Shown here piece by piece: positions 12,926 to 15,201 of a stretch of 15,201 nucleotides of DNA; position 1 is the stretch's first letter; each line of letters begins with the position of its first letter. The stretch is from Clostridiaceae bacterium (GTDB lineage Bacteria > Bacillota > Clostridia > Oscillospirales > QAMX01): positions 1 to 15,201 of the forward strand of contig JAEDGJ010000046.1 in NCBI GenBank assembly GCA_016297585.1. Direction: 5' to 3'. The position numbers were made by a program, and so were the translations under genes. The notes under the pieces were generated by a model that was given only the letters and a program-made list of their open reading frames with translations, had not been told where the DNA came from and did no database searches.

Positions 12926-14047
12926 TCAGGTTTTTGCCGCCTTCTCCCGGATGCAGGCGTAAATGCTCTCAATCGCTCCGGGTTTGGCCACACGGCGGAT
13001 GTTCTCCGACATGCGCCGCAGCTTTTCGGGGTCCGCAAGCAGCGCCGACGCGTGCTCGAAGAGCGTCTGCCCCGTCGTATCGCGTTCCAGCATGACCTCC
13101 ACGCCGCCGGCGGCTTCCAGCGCGCGCGCGTTCTTCTCCTGATGGTTCTCCGCGACGTTCGGGGACGGAACGATGATCGCCGGCTTGCCCATGACCGCCA
13201 GCTCCGCCGCCGTCGCCGCGCCGCCGCGGCACAGCACCAGATCCGCCGCCGCCATCACGGACGGCATATCGTAGATATAGTCCCGCACGTCGATGTTCGG
13301 GTGCTTCGACAGATCGGTCCCCTTCGCGGCGATCTCGTCGCGCACCCAGGTATAGCCCCAGCTGCCGATCGCGTGGATGAGATAATGCGCGTCGTGCTGC
13401 GCCTCCAGCGCGATGAAGTCCGCCATGCAGTGGTTCAAGTGCTCCGCGCCGAGGCTGCCCCAGACCGAAACGATCAGCGGCCTGCCGTCCGGGCACAGCG
13501 TGCGCCGCGCCGCCGCACGGTCGGCCTTCAGGAAGTCCGGACGCACGGGGCTGCCCGTCATCACGACGTTCGCGCCCTCAAAAAAGCGGCGGCTCTCCTC
13601 AAAGCAGATCATCACGGCGTCGGCCTTCTTCGCCAGCGCCTTCGTCGTCACGCCCGGAAACGCGTTGACCTCCAAAAGCGCCGTCGGAACGCCCAGCTTC
13701 TGCGCCGCGCGCACAACCGGGAAGCTCGCGTAGCCGCCGCAGCCGACGACGATGTCCGGGCGGAACTCCCGCACCGTGCGCACCGCCTCGCGCTCGGAAT
13801 GCTCCGCTTCCGCGAGCACGCGGAGGTCGTATATGACGTTTGCGGGCGTCAGCTTCCGGCGAAGGCCGTGCACGGCGAAGGTCTTCAGCGCAAAGCCCTC
13901 GCGCGGGACGAGCTTTTCCTCCAGTCCGCCCTTTCCGCCGCAGAACAAAATCTCGGAGTCCGGCTCCTCTTTCTGTACCTGTCTGGCAATGGCAAGCGCC
14001 GGGTTGATGTGTCCGCCCGTTCCGCCGCCGCTGAGGATGATGCGCAT
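12926..14047 (-). CDS. murG: UDP-GlcNAc:undecaprenyl-PP-MurNAc-pentapeptide GlcNAc transferase (MurG)
   Basis: This is a 373-aa GT-B glycosyltransferase that adds GlcNAc to lipid I to make lipid II on the inner face of the membrane. The N-terminal glycine loop SGGGTGGHINP (6-16) contains the catalytic-region His13. GGYASFP (104-110), WGSLGAEHLN (196-205), RGGAATAAE (274-282) and HQEKN (302-306) are the donor- and acceptor-site motifs. The usual LHEQNA motif reads LLEVNA (124-129): the His and Gln are replaced while the Glu and Asn are kept. The first Gly of the GGS motif is Trp; I recall WGS in related Clostridia. The ATG at 14047 starts 45 nt after ftsW, with GAGGGA about 9 nt upstream. It is co-directional with ftsW and murA. 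Confidence 0.96.
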   Translation of the reverse strand: MRIILSGGGTGGHINPALAIARQVQKEEPDSEILFCGGKGGLEEKLVPREGFALKTFAVHGLRRKLTPANVIYDLRVLAEAEHSEREAVRTVREFRPDIVVGCGGYASFPVVRAAQKLGVPTALLEVNAFPGVTTKALAKKADAVMICFEESRRFFEGANVVMTGSPVRPDFLKADRAAARRTLCPDGRPLIVSVWGSLGAEHLNHCMADFIALEAQHDAHYLIHAIGSWGYTWVRDEIAAKGTDLSKHPNIDVRDYIYDMPSVMAAADLVLCRGGAATAAELAVMGKPAIIVPSPNVAENHQEKNARALEAAGGVEVMLERDTTGQTLFEHASALLADPEKLRRMSENIRRVAKPGAIESIYACIREKAAKT

Positions 14048-14092
14048 AGGCCAAAATCCCTCATTTCAACATTTTTTCAAAGATTCTCTGCG

Positions 14093-15201
14093 CTAGGTCT
14101 TCATCGTCATCTGCCGCGACACCGAGAGCACGACGCCCATCTGTGCGTACAGCATCAGCACCGACGTGCCGCCCGATGAAAAGAACGGCAGCGACGCGCC
14201 CGTAACCGGCAGCAGACCCGTGACGACGCCGATGTTGAAGAACACCTGCACCGCGATCTGCGTCATGAAGCCGACGACAAGCAGCGTTCCGAACGTATCG
14301 CGGGAACGCAGCGCGATATAAAAGCCCCGGATGACGAACGCCGCGAACAGGATGATAATCAGCGTCGCGCCGACAAATCCGAGCTCCTCGCAGGCGATCG
14401 AAAAGATGAAGTCGTTGTACGGCTCCGGCAGATACATCTGCTTCTGGCGGCTCTGTCCGAGCCCGAGTCCCCAGAGTCCGCCCGAACCGACGGCATACAG
14501 GGACTGCAGCATCTGGAAGCCCTCGCCGAGCGGATCCGCGAACGGGTCGAGCCAGGTCTCGATGCGGTCGTACTGGTAGTGAATCGGCCCGAACACGAGA
14601 TAGGCGAGGCCCGCCGTACCGATGGCAAGGATGCCCGCGAGGTACCCCATATTCGCGCCGCCGACGAACAGAATGACAAAGCCCGTCACGAGGATGATGA
14701 TCGTCGCGGACAGATGGGGCTGCTCGAGCAGGAAAAACGCCATCGCGCCGAGGATGAGGAAGAACGGCAGCAGCGACGAAGGCTTCTTAATCTTGTCGCG
14801 GTTTCGCACGCACAGCGACGCAAACGCGATGACAAGCGCCGCCTTGGCGACCTCGGAGGGCTGGAAGGTGATCGGACCGATACGCAGCCAGCGCTTGGCC
14901 TCCGTATTCAGGTTCGTACCGATGAACATGACCAGCACCAGCAGCACAAACGCCGTGAGCAGCGCCGGAACCGCCAAACGGTGCAGCTTCTGATAGGGGA
15001 TCTTGGATATGATCAGCGCCACCGCGACGCCGACTGCCGAATAGATCGCCTGACTCGAGATGTATTTGTACGGATTGTTAAATTTGTAGTAGGCTGCCGT
15101 ATAGCTCGCGGAAAACAGCGTGATCAGGCCGACGACCGTGATCGCCAGCAGCAGCAGGAAGAACGGCACGTCGATCGCCCCGATATGCAGACGCTCATCG
15201 G
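14093..15201 (-). CDS. ftsW: Septal peptidoglycan polymerase FtsW (SEDS family), N-terminus outside the window
   Basis: The frame is open to the right edge, so the 5' end is missing and the in-frame GTG at 15169 is not the real start (DERLHIGAIDVPFF continues upstream). The visible 369 residues hold about 10 membrane helices, beginning with the first-helix motif GLITLFSAS. The large extracellular loop contains YDRIETWLDP...GEGFQMLQSLYAVGSGGLWGLGLG, followed by LPEPYNDFIFSIACEELGFVG, which includes the conserved Asp of SEDS glycosyltransferases. The C-terminal TGASLPFFSSGGTS is also diagnostic. FtsW polymerises lipid II at the septum with a class B PBP. The neighbouring murG supplies its substrate. 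SpoVE, a sporulation paralogue in this position in Bacillus-like genomes, cannot be excluded from sequence alone. Confidence 0.95.
   Translation of the reverse strand, partial: DERLHIGAIDVPFFLLLLAITVVGLITLFSASYTAAYYKFNNPYKYISSQAIYSAVGVAVALIISKIPYQKLHRLAVPALLTAFVLLVLVMFIGTNLNTEAKRWLRIGPITFQPSEVAKAALVIAFASLCVRNRDKIKKPSSLLPFFLILGAMAFFLLEQPHLSATIIILVTGFVILFVGGANMGYLAGILAIGTAGLAYLVFGPIHYQYDRIETWLDPFADPLGEGFQMLQSLYAVGSGGLWGLGLGQSRQKQMYLPEPYNDFIFSIACEELGFVGATLIIILFAAFVIRGFYIALRSRDTFGTLLVVGFMTQIAVQVFFNIGVVTGLLPVTGASLPFFSSGGTSVLMLYAQMGVVLSVSRQMTMKT

Noticed and set aside
11156..14179. + strand open frames of up to about 420 codons opposite ftsQ, murA and murG
   Set aside because: Arg/Ala/His-rich translations typical of antisense frames in GC-rich genes; no start signals and no domain similarity.
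1..15201. CRISPR arrays, insertion sequences, tRNA or rRNA genes, prophage genes
   Set aside because: No spaced repeat series, transposase, terminal inverted repeats, cloverleaf-like segment or rRNA-like stretch was seen on either strand.

Overview
The window looks like chromosomal DNA from a GC-rich low-temperature-neutral Firmicute of class Clostridia, most likely an Oscillospirales/Ruminococcaceae-type gut anaerobe. This rests on four things seen in the sequence: a Clostridia-like cell-division cluster (ftsW-murG-murA-ftsQ-ftsZ), a rubrerythrin (a peroxide-defence protein typical of anaerobes), strong Gram-positive-style ribosome binding sites, and consensus sigma-A promoters. Assignment below class is inference.

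Layout. (1) Positions 1-589 (+) hold the C-terminal part of an M32 carboxypeptidase, closed by a strong terminator. (2) Positions 715-1132 (+) hold a single small gene (82 codons, unknown function) with its own extended -10 promoter and a hairpin-rich leader of about 150 nt. It ends at a bidirectional terminator shared with the convergent ABC operon. (3) Positions 1216-5309 (-) hold marR followed by two ABC half-transporters that form an asymmetric heterodimeric exporter. (4) Positions 5330-5408 are a compact divergent control region: two back-to-back promoters, both with perfect -35 and -10 hexamers and 17-bp spacers, share one TCAAGG-nn-CCTTGA operator. A second, perfectly palindromic copy sits over the marR start region. 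(5) Positions 5486-8610 (+) hold rubrerythrin, a MATE efflux pump, a cytidylate-kinase-like protein and a small Cys-rich protein whose C-terminal half resembles a MarR protein without its DNA-binding wing. (6) Positions 8627-8730 hold two back-to-back terminators. (7) Positions 8737-15201 (-) hold the division and cell-wall cluster: ftsW (5' end outside the window), murG, murA, ftsQ, ftsZ (with its own promoter) and a family 4 uracil-DNA glycosylase.

How the parts fit. Regions 3-5 read as one efflux and stress locus of about 7.4 kb. A MarR repressor probably controls its own ABC exporter operon and, through the shared operator, the rubrerythrin promoter, with possible read-through into the MATE cassette. 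The small Cys-rich protein at the end of that cassette could feed back on MarR by forming inactive heterodimers; this is a hypothesis from sequence resemblance only. Region 7 covers lipid II synthesis and export-linked septal wall synthesis (MurA, MurG, FtsW) plus divisome assembly (FtsQ, FtsZ). Its main oddity is that ftsQ has no ATG, GTG or TTG start in frame upstream of its membrane anchor. No RNA genes, CRISPR arrays, insertion sequences or phage genes were seen.
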